A stretch of DNA of 64,000 nucleotides from Blasia pusilla (GCA_050084515.1 CM114272.1:13640001-13704000); one strand, 5' to 3'; shown: positions 8,891-22,599, numbered from the stretch's first letter. Program-made: numbers and translations. The notes: generated from the sequence alone by a model not told the origin.

Positions 8891-9375
8891 GTAACCAAGT
8901 GACGTCAATGTCATTGTACTATTCTAGCTCTACTAGCTATGGGTGTAGGCAACCTAACCTGTCACCACTACAAGAAGCCTCCCACGGTCTACTCGTCATC
9001 ACTCCAGCCTCACTAGTGGTAGCACGTAGGAGTAACACTACTTTGGAAATCAACGTCAACCCTAACAATGGGCGCGCAAGCAAGAAGCAACGATGGAGGG
9101 GATCCAAACACAGGAAGTCCAACGACAACCCTCCAATCGCAAAAGGAAATCAAGGTAACACAATCCACCAAACGTGGCGCCCCCTGAATCCACAAAACCC
9201 ACCACACAATTCTAATGCAATAGCTACTCGGCCGCGGGTTGATGACGTGCTAGTCGGACTCGCAGCACCTGAAAATATCACATGCATGGAGAGGCTACAC
9301 CATAGTATGCGCTAGAGGTCCATCCACCAAAAAATTTGAGATGCAAAAAATGCCTAACACATCTCCGAACAACAT

Positions 9376-9490
9376 CAAATGAGCTACACCAGTGTGTTCA
9401 CTAGCATTGTTAAGAACTCAGCAGTTAAGCGTCTTCCAGGCAGAATAGCCCAAAGATGGGTGACCAATTATGCAACACTCAAATCACAAA
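9376..9490 (+). repeat. 5S rRNA-derived sequence
   Basis: The stretch matches plant 5S rRNA at the internal promoter region: ACACCAG near the start, GAACTC, then GTTAAGCGT (box A), and GATGGGTGACC (box C), with spacing as in 5S rRNA, followed by ATGCAACAC where 5S has GTTGCAC. Other positions have diverged and the ends are poor, so it is a 5S-derived remnant rather than a functional gene. It lies antisense in the leader of element A. Cassandra-type miniature retrotransposons and 5S-derived SINEs are known sources of such sequences. I could not find flanking terminal repeats to decide between them. Confidence 0.65.
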
Positions 9491-9519
9491 TCCTGCAAAA
9501 ACTGCCTCACGCCCAAGCA

Positions 9520-9547
9520 AGCAAGCAAGCAAGCTTGCTTGCTTGCT
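9520..9547. repeat. Perfect 28-bp palindrome of AAGC/GCTT units
   Basis: Two 14-bp arms (AGCAAGCAAGCAAG and its complement) meet with no spacer. It arises from a run of AAGC units meeting its inverse. Confidence 0.9.
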
Positions 9548-10367
9548 CCTTACTCTTTACTCCGCCTCTCACGCCCACTCGCCCCGAGCTACCACGAGTT
9601 GCCTCGAAGCCTCAAAACGCCGAGACATGCCCCATTCGCCACGCTTCGCTATGGAAAGAGGCCCAACCAGGGTGCCCCCAATGGGATAGGCGTCTCCAAC
9701 AATGAACGAGTCACCAACCAACCAGCCCCTCAATCCGCTGTCCACCATAGCTAGACCTTGAGTTAGTCCAAAAATTTCGATCAACAATTACTCCACAAAT
9801 CCTTTACCAAAATTGAATCTGTTTCAACCAAAATTCAATTGACAACCATAGCTATCTCTCCACAAAAAATCAGCTACAACCAAGCTCTGTACTCCGAGCT
9901 AAAAATCAGACAAACTTGCTGTCCATACACCTCCAAAATCGCAAATCCGACAGCGCTTCCGCCCAGTTTCATGCACGCAGAAATCCGCAACGCTCCACAC
10001 ACTCAAGCAGATAGCTTCACATGAGATCACAATACAAGTAGCAACAGGAACCCCTCACCCGATCAGGATGAACTTGAACAGAGCTTCCGCACTCCAAGCT
10101 CTCCATATCAGAAAACCGTCGAACACGAACCAGAATCTTCAATCCTTGATAACTTCCAACTCCCTTGACGAAATGCGGCGATCTAAAGCACATTGGAAAG
10201 CTCTTAGCAAGGCGCTTCTTTCCCAACCAACCACGCACCAGATTACTACCTCCAACATAGGCCACAAGCCACAAACATCCACGGCTGAGTACATAATCAG
10301 CCCTAACCAGATCCTACTGATCCACAATTGAAGCTACCATCGATCTACTCCGTGGATTTCTTTGAGT

Positions 10368-10745
10368 GAAATCCGTGAAAGACCTCCTGTCATAAAACAC
10401 GTATAAAATCACATACAATCGAGCCAAATCCACTCCACGATGGGAGAATCTAAGTCGAAGCTTGCGGGAAACACCATAGCCAAGAGCTCTACTCACTACC
10501 AACGCTAACTCCCAACGCAACAGGCTCAACTCAAAGAACTGACTGTTCTTTGGGTGCACTCAGTCACCTGTCCACACTATATCCTCCAACCTAAGAGCGG
10601 GCCCTACTGGGAAAGTCACCCCCAACTGAGTAACCCCCAACCCTATGTATGAAATCGCATCTCTACCTAACTACTACGGTCCTACATAAGGTATGGCCTC
10701 TATTAGCACACTATACTCTACGACATAATCCGTATGGTCATGACA
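10368..10745 (-). repeat. Element A 5' repeat A1
   Basis: This 378-bp direct repeat of 1014-1381 has sense start TGTCATGACC at 10745. It is followed by the AATT target duplication at 10746-10749. In sense direction A1 runs straight into leader sequence and lacks the B segment present at the other end of the element. Confidence 0.9.
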
Positions 10746-10790
10746 AATTGCCACGTGTTAATAGAAGGGCTTTAACAAACAGGTGTCAAT

Positions 10791-13552
10791 AATAATTTAA
10801 AAAATCATGTTTAAATTTTGAAATTGTATTTAATTTTAAAATTTAAGTATATTTTCCCCTTTTTTAAATCTTAAAAGAGTAAGAAATTTTCACCTTTAAA
10901 TTAAACCCATCTCCCCTAAATAATTTCACTCCTTCTTAAAAGCTCGAACAATAGCTATTCTTCGCCTTCCACTCTTCCCACCAAAATAACATTCACTAAC
11001 CAAAATCTTAGCTAATTATATTAACCAGATCATTTTCCTTATCCATTCAAATTCATTTTCCTTTCCCAAAACACCACATGAGATTTAAAATGATTGTTTT
11101 AAAAAAATCACATTATTCATTCAAATTTTCAATATAATTTTATTTTCTAAAATCTTATAAGAGTTATAACATTTCACCCTTAGTAATTACGATCCTCCAT
11201 TCAAATTTAAAGGATATCCCAATCCCCTAAGTAATTTTACCCTTCCAGAAAATTAAGACAAAATCTAATCCTTCTCCATTAAAATTCATTTTCGCTTTCC
11301 ATCAAATATGAATTGAGGAAAAAATTCTAAAATTTTGGTTATTTATCATAATTATCCCATTTAATTAATATTTATAATCACAAATTATAATATTAGATAA
11401 ATTATTAATTGATTAATATATTTTCTTGCTATTCCACGCAAATCCCTATCCGTTCTTATGTCCCTATCCATTTCTACCCATCTAATATAGCTCAAGCAAA
11501 AATTTCAAACATGTTACTTATTTTGTCTTATTGTCTCACTATCCTGTCATATTATGCATATGGGGTCGCCAATTATTATAAAGATACATTTTCACCTCCT
11601 TGGTGATGATACGTGTCTAAAGAAAGAGATGTTTTTCACGGGTGATTTTCATCCGTGCAAAGTACAAGCATTATATTAGTTAAATTATATGCGAAGAAAG
11701 GTTTCTTTCACTATTAGTTAGTTTTTTATTGAATTAATAAATTTAATTCCAATTAAAAACCTCTGATTTCAATTGAATTATTTATTCGGCTGGAAAAAGT
11801 CAAAGTTTGTTTGGCTATCGGATATGTAAAGAGGATAATTTCGTGATTCTTAAACATGTTTTGCTTGAAACATAATTAATACCACAAAGAAAATGTTTTC
11901 ATACCAACAGCAACAAAGAGAATATTTCTTGATTTTTTTTATTTGTATCTAAAAGTGTATACTTGGAGTATAAACTAGTAATTTATACACTAGTAACTCG
12001 GATATGGAGGATGGAAATGTGAAATTATTGGAAACATCATGAATTTCTAGATTTGAATAAAAATAAGAAACGTAGATTTCCTTAATGGTGCATCTAACCA
12101 AGTCTACTATTTTTTCATTTATCAATTAGTGGAAAAAGGAGTTGTTCCTTTTTGAATCCCCATCTTTCAATTGAAAAGAAAAATTACTCATTTTGGCCAA
12201 AATTTTCCCAAAATAGAGATTAAAATTTTCCACCAATCAAGCTTGGAAATAAATAATAATATAGAAATAAAATTTCTTTCATAGTTTTGAAGAATAGTTC
12301 TTGTTCCAACGTTAACAATATCATAGAATCCTTTAAATTTTTTTCCAAAATATGATTTAATTCTCTCTCCAAAAAAATTTTGAAAATTAATTTTTTGTAG
12401 TAATTATCTAGTATGAATCCTTAAATTTTAATTTTAAATTTTCAAATGAGAAAATCTAATAAACATGAGAGAGACTTTCTAATTCTTTCTTGCAAAAGTA
12501 TATATTTTTAAATAATTAGTTATTCTAATTAAATTTTAAAAGTATAAAAATAGCTAACTTTTATTATTGAAACCTTCCCGTCATTCTACTTTTCTCTTTA
12601 GTATAAGATAAAATTAAACAAGGCTTCATCAACTATTTCACAGATGATACTCATTCATTGGTCCTTAAAGTGAGGTAACATCCTTAATAGTATGATATAT
12701 GTTCTACTTGTTAACCACAAAGCCAAGCAAATAAGAAATGAGAATATAAAAAAGCATCCTATATAGAAAATAAAACCGAAAAAGATAGGAAGGGAATGCC
12801 ACAAAGACACCGATCCGAGGAAAGGGGAATGCTTCCTATGATATGAATATGGATTCCTAGAGGCATACTTGCACATTTATTATTAGAGCTCAAGTGGCTT
12901 TATTGGCTTTTCTTACCATAAATATCAAAAAAATTGACAAATGGTGGATGTTTTCATGTTGTTCAAATTTTCAATAGTGATGGGAAATCATTGTTCAAAA
13001 TGATTTACCATCACTATTGAAAATTATTATTTTGGAAAATCGTTCCCTCCCCTTTTTCCTTATTTGGCCGGGGAAATGAATTCCTCCAACTCCAACCTTC
13101 TTATTTTGAAAAAAAGAAAAGAACAAGTTACATACTCCCTAGCCTCCTCTTCACCCGTTCTTTGATAAATTCAGAATTCCTCTCTTTGTATCTCAATGAT
13201 CCTTCATCATTTTTTGCTTTCTCTTTCTAGCTTTAGATAACTAACTTATTGAAGATCCTCTTATGCAAGAGGTCATTGGTCCAATACCTATAGTGCATGA
13301 TGAAGGATAGTCTCAAATCCATGGAACTAGCATCCCCTGCCTATGGCATGGTTGATCCATGCTAGAGAGAGAAAGAAAGAAATTTGTTTCTATGTATTCT
13401 TGGCTAGTCCAAAACCATGCTTGAAAACTTGGATGTGAAGGCTTTGTTTAAATGCAATCCATTAACGCATGTATAACTTTCCCAAGGATTAAAAAAAGAA
13501 AATTTCTCTCTTTCTAAATCCTTGAAAGAGAAAATATTAATTTGAAATATGT
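10791..13552. other. AT-rich intergenic DNA, no gene seen
   Basis: The sequence is strongly AT-rich, with only short chance reading frames and no recognisable domain. The one notable structure is the hairpin at 12966-13025. Confidence 0.7.
12966..13025. repeat. Hairpin: 27-bp arms, 6-nt loop
   Basis: The left arm 12966-12992 begins AATTTTCAATAGTGATGG. The right arm 12999-13025 is its reverse complement with a single mismatch. The loop is GTTCAA. It is too AT-rich and isolated to be called a terminator; a small foldback or MITE remnant is likely. A hairpin RNA is possible. Confidence 0.85.
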
Positions 13553-14790
<1,238 letters not shown>

Positions 14791-17016
14791 ATTCTCCAAG
14801 GGAAGTCTCAATCACACAAAAAGATGTCTTCAACTTAATCACCATATATAAGTCTATTTTTTATCAAAAATTCAAATGAATTGAAATATGTGTTAATTAC
14901 AAGATTCAAGTCTCAATGCTTATGATCCAAAGATCATAACCTTTAAGACTAATTCTTTGTATTGGCTCAAGCACTCCTACCACCATTTTCTTGGGAGTTC
15001 AAATGCAACCACAGTTATTCCCCAAATTCAAATCATGCAATTGCAATGCTCTAAAATTCCATGGATTGAAGCATGGAATTTTGTGATGAAGTCATCCAAG
15101 ATAAACCGGCAGACCCGTTGGACCCTTGCCTACATCTATTCCCACATCTCGAGCCCACGCAAACCACTAGGGTACCAAAAACCTTGGGCAGAGCACCCAT
15201 TGGGCATGTCCATCCCAAGGACAGACGAGTCCATTTCCATGTAGCCTTGCAACAACTTTGGGAGTCCCAAGAGCTGCACCTTAAATGCAATGCAGCCGTA
15301 ATTTAGTTCTAACTTTGCAAATTTTGCACTCACAACTCGCATGCAAGACTGAGAATCTAACTCGAGTTTTGCCATTCAACCATGGATTGAGAGCCTTAGT
15401 TCATTACACTCAACGTCAAATCATAGTGAGTTCCACTCAACTTGCATAGAACTTGCCAAATTTTTGTGCCATTACGACTACACTATGACCCAACTCCAAG
15501 TCTCACTTGCAATTGAACCGCAAATCAATTATAATGCAATTTGTAAGTCTAACTTACAAACAACTTGAAAAATATTTTTAATTTTTGTGTCTAATCTAAG
15601 GATCGCAAAAGCATTTCCATTGAAAGTATTTGGCATTCCAATCATAACATCCAAATGATCCACCAACGAAGAATTCTTTACATAGATGGCCAAATTTTGT
15701 ACATAAACTTTTGTGTAGTGCCATGGACACTATTTTCCCAAATCTTGCCTACATTGTTGACATGCACTCAATTAATGTGCCATGCATCCAATACTCCACT
15801 AGATCTAGAGAAGTTCCAATGCCGAAAGACATCCCAATGAGTGTCATCACCACTTGTGTTTGTTTACCTCCAATAGACGCCTTGATAGGGTTTCTTCCAC
15901 TTTATCTTATATGAGAACACCTACTACACTCTTTGAAGAATACCTCCTACTTTATCTCAGAGCGGCTAGGCGTTCTATAGGTAAGTGATCTCCTTTTAGG
16001 CTTATCCTCCTCCTTACCCTTTTTATAAGAACCATCATCTAAATAGTCATGTCTATAGCTAGCAATCCGAAGAGGCATTTAGATTTGAGTTAATCAACAT
16101 TCTCTCCAAGATTACCTTTTTCCAAAAATATCAAGTCCCAAAAAAAGGACTTGTGGAACATGAGTTACCACCTCAGAACATGGATCTATCTTAAAATACC
16201 ACTCCTTGGAGTAATAAAATCTGACATCACCAGACCAATGTCCCATCATAAAAAAGGGTAAAATTTCTCTTACCATGTTAAAAGAAAATACAATCGTTTC
16301 TTCCCCCCTCCACATGTACTCTGACCCCCCTTTATTACCCAACTTGACCTTGCCCTACCTTCCATCATGAACTATAAGTGTGGATCCCACCTCTTGCTAT
16401 CCAAGTCCGTGAACATGTTCGGACTTGTCACTTGTCCATCCATGTTCGTCCTAGGGACGGACTTGTCCATTTTTTTGCGACCATGATCTCATGTAAAACT
16501 AAATTCCACACTTCTACTTTCACTCCCAAAACTCTTGTTAATATTTTCCCTTCACAAAAAAATTTAACAACGTCCACCATGTTGCTGAAATAAAAATCAC
16601 TTCAAAACAATCCGAAGCAAAAGGCTCATTTTGTTCCTATGGTAGAGCTTATCAAGAGCTTTCCAACACATCTAACATAATTTAATCATGGAATTCTGAG
16701 CTCATGCATTAAAAATTTTAATGTAGGAAAGTGCAATAAGTGAAGAAAAGTTTTGTAGTTTGCTCTCTACATGCCAATTTTAACTAGGTTTTCCATAAAA
16801 TTGGTCAATTTTGATAAATTCTATGTCAATGTCTATTTATGAGGAAACTTTGCTTCAATTGGAGCAATCTAGAGCCTTAAATTATGATTTTTGAGTAAAA
16901 ATTTTCCTTCATGGAGTATTCCTAAACAACAATCATATGCTAGAAGCTAAATAAGCAAAAAATCAATGTCTGAAAGTTTGTAGGAAAAGAAATTCATAAG
17001 AACTTCTTATAGATAT
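14791..17016. other. Intergenic DNA with small repeats, no gene seen
   Basis: No reading frame resembles a known protein. Two stretches (about 15120-15280 and 16378-16490) share phrases such as CATGTCCATCC, GGACAGAC/GGACGGAC and GTCCATTT with the repeat units at 17017-17404 and 30830-31106. They are probably pieces of one non-autonomous repeat family. Confidence 0.55.
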
Positions 17017-17404
17017 GGTTGCAAAGACATATCAAAACAAGTTCAAACATGTTCATGGACATGCCCAACGGGTTTTCGTCTGGGTTCTTTCGGTATCCCG
17101 GTCACGCACGTGGGCTCGCAATGCGGGAACGACTATGGGCTTCCATTAACGGAGGCGAGCAAGAATCGGCGTGTAAGTTGCCCGCACCAGCCCATAGAGG
17201 GCGGACTTAAGCCCGCAAATAGCGATTAGCGGGCGCCCATCCTATGTGAGTCTCAGCCCGCCCTCCACAGACCTATCGTGGACCTAAACAGGCTTGGTAT
17301 GGGCGGTCATACGTTACGGGCAAGACGAGCTCAAGTTCGGTCCATGCATACTTGCAGTCATACGAACATAAGTCTATGGATACGGACTTTATCTGTGTGC
17401 AACC
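17017..17404. mobile_element. Small non-autonomous repeat with GGTTGCA ends
   Basis: This GC-richer 388-bp island in AT-rich DNA begins GGTTGCAAAGACA and ends TGTGTGCAACC, giving a short terminal inverted repeat GGTTGCA. It contains CATGTTCATGGACATGCCCA. There is no coding capacity and no clear target duplication. Related phrases occur at 15.2, 16.4 and 30.9 kb. Confidence 0.5.
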
Positions 17405-19060
17405 TTGGTTATAGGTGATGAAGGCAAGCCAAAAAGTGACTCAATAGACTTGAATGTGCACACTTGGAAAAAATACGCAAGGACAGTAATTTACTATATC
17501 TCAATAATGATTTTTTCACCAATGATTTGTCACATTGAAGATGTTGATACTTTGAAGGAGCCTAGGGATGTATTGCAGAAACTATTCCAAACATCCAAAA
17601 AACCATAAAGCTTCAATTCAAAAAATAAATAAACAAAGTCAAGATATAATTGCAAAACATTAATGATAATGTTATAATTATCAAGCATATTTTGATCATT
17701 GGAATAACATTGGAATGATTGTAGAAGATGATCATATGGTTCTTTTCACTCCTTAAGATCTTCCAAAAGAGTTAAAGTCTCTTAAGACTTCCATCTGTGT
17801 GAGAGAGATGTATCCAACATTTCAAGAGTTAGTCTCATTGTTTATTAGTGAGAAGATGCACCTAGTCGGCAACAATAGTACCTAGTACGTAGTACGCAAG
17901 ACAATGCTCTGTTTGCAGATAACATATCAAACAAACGTAGAGGTTGTGATAGAACCTTACGTGGTGATGGTGGATATCAAGCATATAGAAGAAGAAAGAC
18001 TCAACATAACTTCACACAATCAAGTGTGAACTAATACCATGCACAATCACAAGGTGGAGATGGTGGAAATTGTTGGGGTCGAGATCAACAAGAGAGGGTC
18101 TGTGGATCTTGTAATTATTGTGAGATGATGGATCATTATGCAAAGTTTTACTTCAAGAAGAAGGTAAATGTGAGAATGGAAGTCTTGCAACAAAGAAAAT
18201 ATGGAGCAACAACATCATTTGCAGTATTAGGAGCAACAACACTCACAAACTAAGAATCGTTTTGCCATAACTCATCATATGGGAGCAATGGTCAAAAAAG
18301 ATTCTACATGAGATTGGTATGTCGACTCTTATGCATCAAATCTCATGACCTCACAAAATAAATGGTTCAGTAGTATTGAGCTTGTGAAAGATCCTACATT
18401 AGTGCTCACAAGAGATTATAAGCAACATCGTATCACACATACCCGCAAAAGTTCTAATATCATAAGATAATATTTGTGTTATTGGAAATATTGTTTATGT
18501 TCTCACCATTTCAAGAAATTTGATCTCTACAAGCCAGATAGTAAAGCATGATTATCAAGTGAAGTTTAACATGGATGGTTACTTTATTGAAGCAATGGAT
18601 GATCACACTATGATAGCCAAAGGAATAAGAGCAGGCACAATGTTCACATTAGATGTTTTTGTGTGAGAGATTCAAATGCAATATATGGTCAAACTAGTCA
18701 GAAAGTCATAGATCTCAATATGTGGCATAAGAGAACAGGGTATAATAATGTTCAAACACTACAAAGTCTTTCATCATCTAATCTAATAATATTACTTCCT
18801 AAATTATCGAGTTCTATTATGTAAGAGGTATGCTCTGCTTGCCAATTTGGAAAATGTTCTAGATTTCCATTTCCAACGCAAGATAGAAGAGCGTCCAAAA
18901 TATTGGAGTTGATTCATAGTGATTTATAGATAGCATCACAACATAGCCTTAGTAGTTTCCAATACTATGTTTCATTTTTTGATGATCTCTCTAGATAAAC
19001 TTTTTGAAAACCAAGTCATAAGTATTCTCAATACTTTTTGGAAGCCATACTTGGTTTTCT
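17405..19060 (+). pseudogene. Ty1/copia element, 5' half: gag, protease and integrase start
   Basis: Decayed plus-strand coding sequence. A gag zinc knuckle lies at 18110-18151 (CNYCEMMDHYAKF, last Cys changed to Tyr). A protease-like stretch follows (WYVDSYASN at about 18315). The GAG-pre-integrase module is readable at about 18715-18870 (MWHKRTGYNN, then CSACQFGKCSRFPFP). The integrase opens with ELIHSDL and FQYYVSFFDDLSR at about 18905-19000. Stops and shifts occur throughout. The copy is interrupted just after this by element B; the second half resumes at 24404. Confidence 0.8.
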
Positions 19061-19395
19061 AAAAGTATTGGTTGTATACTAGGAAGAGTCAAAAGGCTCT
19101 TCCCAATATACTTATAATGAAGGGAAGAGCCTTTTCCCTTCAAGTTATTATTTAGAGGCTATTTTTGGGGAAAGAGCTTTTTGGCTCTTCCAAAGACTAT
19201 AAGAGAGGGAGAGATAGCTTTTCCAAGCCATCTTTCTCATGTTGGGCCTTAGGAGCATCTCTCTTGCATGTGTGTGTGTAGGAACTAGGATGCTAGCATT
19301 CGGATTCCCTCATAGCGGAGTGTAGATGTGGCTTGATATGCCAATGTAGATTCAAGAGTGGAGTTTTAGGTCGGGTAAGTCATTTTTACTCTGAT

Positions 19396-20899
19396 TTTAC
19401 ACAAGAAAGACGCGAGGGGGCAAGGGGGTTGAGACGCATCAGCAAAGTTTCAGGGGTTAAAGCCTCAAGGTGAGCAAGCTCGAGAGTAAACAAGCGTCCG
19501 ACAGAGGGGGAGTTGTAGAGTCCCACATAACAGTGCAATCCACCAGGGAGGCACGTGTGTGCATAGGAGGTCATGCGGGCCCGCCTTAAAGAGGAACTAC
19601 GGGAGGTAGTAATTACAAGCATGGCCTTTGCATAGGGAGGCATGCCCTTGGACTTGGGCACGTATGAAAGAGTACAAAATGGCGCCATGGAGCCAAGAAG
19701 GTGAGAGCAACCGCATAAGATTGCATGTGGAGCCGAGAGGCTAGATATTCGATGGAGGTAGTAAGGTGGCTCCGCCTTATGAAAGTCGTTAAAGAGACAA
19801 AATAGGAAGGAAGAAAATTTGTAGGTGCAGAGGCGAGGCTCCATAGGGAGCGATGCCATGGGGGTTGTGTAGACCAAGAGTCGGAAAGTTAAGCGCATAG
19901 AGATGCACACGTGTATAGAAAGATGGGAGAGTTGAGGCGGGGTGACATGTGTGGTAATTACATAACGGAGTCCGGAGTCATGGCATGGTAAGTCGAGATG
20001 TAGTTTCCACATAACCATAGTAGAAGGCAGGTAATCATGGTAGCCAAACTACATAATGTGTCTTATCTATGAAGTACGAGAGATTGTTGAGATTTTTTCA
20101 ATGTCGAGTGTGGATGGGATTTCCAACATGAGTTGGTTAGCCATTGATGGAGTTTGATTTGCTAGTACTTTGGCAAAGGATGTCAAGATGGATGATCCGC
20201 GCCAAGAGTTAGCGATGGTGTGCTAGAGGTAGAGATACATGCACAGATGCCGACGGGTAGTCCGCATGTGATGACGAGAGGGTCGTTGTGTTGTTCAAGA
20301 AGATTGTCGTGCCACAGAGATTGCCACACTACATGGAGCCATCAATGTTGATTGTGCAATAAAGAGCTGGAGGGTATGCTAGAGGGTATGTTCAAGGTTA
20401 CCCATTTAAGTCCCTTTTCTTGCACTTGTCTCATGTCATTGAGGTTGTTGGATATCGGATAGAGCTTAGTCTAGATGGATGTAGCGATGGTGATGAGTGT
20501 AGAATCCTTGCATGTGTAGCATGTTGGTAAATATAGGGAGGTTGTCCAAGTAGGGGTTGCGTATATGACCTAAGAGAGAGCGTCAATAGCTTTGGGAGGC
20601 TCAAAGTGAGCCCAAGTCTTAAGTGTGCATGAGGCCGAGTGTGTCCTCATGGGATTAGAATTAGTGTATGTGAGCTAGTGAGGAGAGTGGGAGACTCTTG
20701 GTTTGTCTGAGTGCTTGAGTATGTGTGGCAAGGTTGTCATCACAGCGTTTTTCCATGGTTTGAAAGAACATGGTAGTTTGAGTTGTGGTGGTGGAGTGAC
20801 ACAGAGTGGAGTGAGGTTTGAAGGGGTTTTGAGTGAGGAACCATCCCAACTCCCATCCATAGGTTGATCTTCATCATTAGTTAGGGGATCTGGTGACGA
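19396..20899 (+). other. Element B leader
   Basis: This 1.5-kb region between the 5' repeat and gag has no gag-like frame. A 210-codon antisense frame (20018-19386) is open but resembles nothing I know and is probably chance in GC-richer DNA. Confidence 0.5.
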
Positions 20900-22400
20900 G
20901 ATCGCAGATGGAGATAGTGTCACATGGAGGGAGATAGACCACATGGACCATCAAGCCATGATCTATAGTGCGGTAGGCACTATAGATCTGGATGATTTCA
21001 TCCATGAGTTTGACACATTGTGTAACTTCCAAGAGATTCGATCCCCTTCGCGGTTCAACCCTTTCATGGCATGGAAGGTTTATTCTAGCATTTAAAGGAT
21101 ACTCCAATGGATGATTACATAGAGTTCTGATCTTTACATTCAGTAGACATCAATATGTGGAGGATGTAATGGGCTCCATGGCATGTGTCCACTAGTGGCC
21201 ACGTACCATTCGAGGCATATGATAGGATAGTGAGAGGAGAGAGACCTACACCATCATCCCGGGGACCGGATGGAGATGATGGCAGTGATGGTAGTGAGGT
21301 GGTAGAGACCTCTAGTGATAGAAGGTCACTCAGTTTCAGTTTGACAATAAATTTCTTCCAATTTTTGGGAAGGAACTATCAAGGTGTGTGCACCGACAAG
21401 TTGAAGAGTCTACAAGATTTTCAGCAGAGATCGGGTGAGAGCTAGGATAAGAGTTTGAGAGAGGCGTTCACTCGCATGCGGCGACTCATCATTGCCACAT
21501 ATAGAGTGATTAAGGCATAGTTACTGCAATATTCAATAATGTTGCACCACAAGCTACAGAGGAGAGTTTGAGATACGATCTTGCTTTACATGACAAGGCC
21601 CACATCGAAGGTCGTCTTTGAGTTGTATGAATGAGTAGAGCCCAATATGAGTGAGGAGAAGGTAGTGACCATGGGATTTTCACGGGATTTGATGGGTCCA
21701 TGAATAGGAGTAGGTCAACATGCATCAATACCATGGGAGCAGGTTAGTGGGCACAAAGAGCAAGGCAAGTATCGTGCGCCCATAAGGTAACGACTCGTAT
21801 CGCCATATCTTGCCCAACAAGGATCAGAGATGGCTTGTTGGATGTGTGGTGGGCCCTATAGGCAAAGGGATTGCCCACAGGGTGATAGTTGGCCAAGGGC
21901 GCCTTTGAGTATTTAGGAGCCCGCTCATATGGCCCCACCACAGTTGTAGTGTGATAATTATTACCAATATGGTCACTCTAGGGATAGGTATTTTGATCTT
22001 CGTCGAGAGCTACATCTAGAGGTAGGCCGAAGGTTGGGGAGCGAGAGAGTTGGTGTAGGTCGAGGACATGACAACCGTGGTGGTAGGGTTCCACCGCCAA
22101 TCAAAGGAGATGGAAGACGTGCAACCAATGCAGTGCTCCTCACTCGCATCCATCTGTGGGAGTAGAGGATTGTTGCCATGACGATGATGCAGCCAGTGAC
22201 AGGTACGGAGCCAAGTGATAATCCTGCCTCCACGTCATAAACGGATACATACATGAGGATTATACGGTCTTGAGATTTATGTGCACTCCGGCTCAGGTGG
22301 AGGCTATTGCGATGGTGACTCAAGGTGCTGCAAGAGGTAGGGTGGAGATAGGGCCATAGGAGGGAACCGATGGGCAACATGCGAGAATTCTGTAATTTTT
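20900..22400 (+). pseudogene. Element B gag
   Basis: The capsid region is recognisable by NYQGVCTDKLKSLQDF at about 21370-21425, which matches NYQGVKTEKL in element A, followed by REAFTRMRRLI. The first zinc knuckle at 21836-21874 reads CWMCGGPYRQRDC, with Tyr in place of the His ligand. The second (about 21950-22010) has lost cysteines. Multiple stops are present. Confidence 0.7.
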
Positions 22401-22599
22401 TACATTGTTAGAGGCACTTCACACATCGTTGATGGTGCCTCGATGACCATTAGTGCCCTCATGTGAGGCAGGTGCATTGACATCACGAGGAGTTGGAAAG
22501 ACAACTCCTATGTCGGCTCGGGTGGAGCCTCTATCGACCACGTTGGTGGAGGTAGCCACAAGGATAAGCCAGGCTTCATTGTTTTCCACCACGGAGTTG

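Larger units (their letters stand above)
8891..10367 (-). other. Element A untranslated leader
   Basis: This is the 1.5 kb between the 5' repeat A1 and gag. No sustained reading frame resembles a protein. It holds a 5S-rRNA-like stretch on the plus strand (9376-9490) and a perfect palindrome (9520-9547). Part of it around 9950 (GCGGAAGCGCTG in sense) is shared with the leader of element D, so it is an inherited leader. I see no convincing tRNA primer-binding site right after A1. Confidence 0.55.
924..10745 (-). mobile_element. Element A: Ty3/gypsy-type retrotransposon with methyltransferase and PHD finger
   Basis: This is a 9.8-kb element on the minus strand. In sense direction it runs A1 repeat (10745-10368), untranslated leader, gag (about 8890-7595), protease (about 7340-6390), cytosine methyltransferase (6372-4786), reverse transcriptase (4689-3720), RNase H (3718-3218), integrase (about 3000-1663) ending in a PHD finger, polypurine tract (about 1505-1491), B1, A2 and B2 repeats. 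It is flanked by the 4-bp duplication AATT (920-923 and 10746-10749), and the empty site is confirmed because the interrupted inverted repeat resumes on the other side. Several frames contain stops or shifts, so the copy is probably not autonomous, although the methyltransferase frame is intact. The gypsy assignment follows from the order RT, RNase H, integrase. Confidence 0.9.

Noticed and set aside
8735-8900. Possible CRISPR-like or short tandem array in repetitive stretches
   Set aside because: No regularly spaced identical repeats with unique spacers anywhere in the window; the repeats are microsatellites, terminal repeats and minisatellites, as expected of plant nuclear DNA.
9376-9490. 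Functional 5S rRNA gene
   Set aside because: Only the internal promoter blocks are conserved; the ends and stems have diverged too far.
19386-20018. 210-codon minus-strand frame in the element B leader
   Set aside because: No domain or family resemblance, antisense to gag, and located where the related elements have non-coding leader; probably chance.
21040-21080. tRNA-like GATTCGATCCCC box
   Set aside because: No matching acceptor stem or A box in range; it lies within decayed gag of element B.
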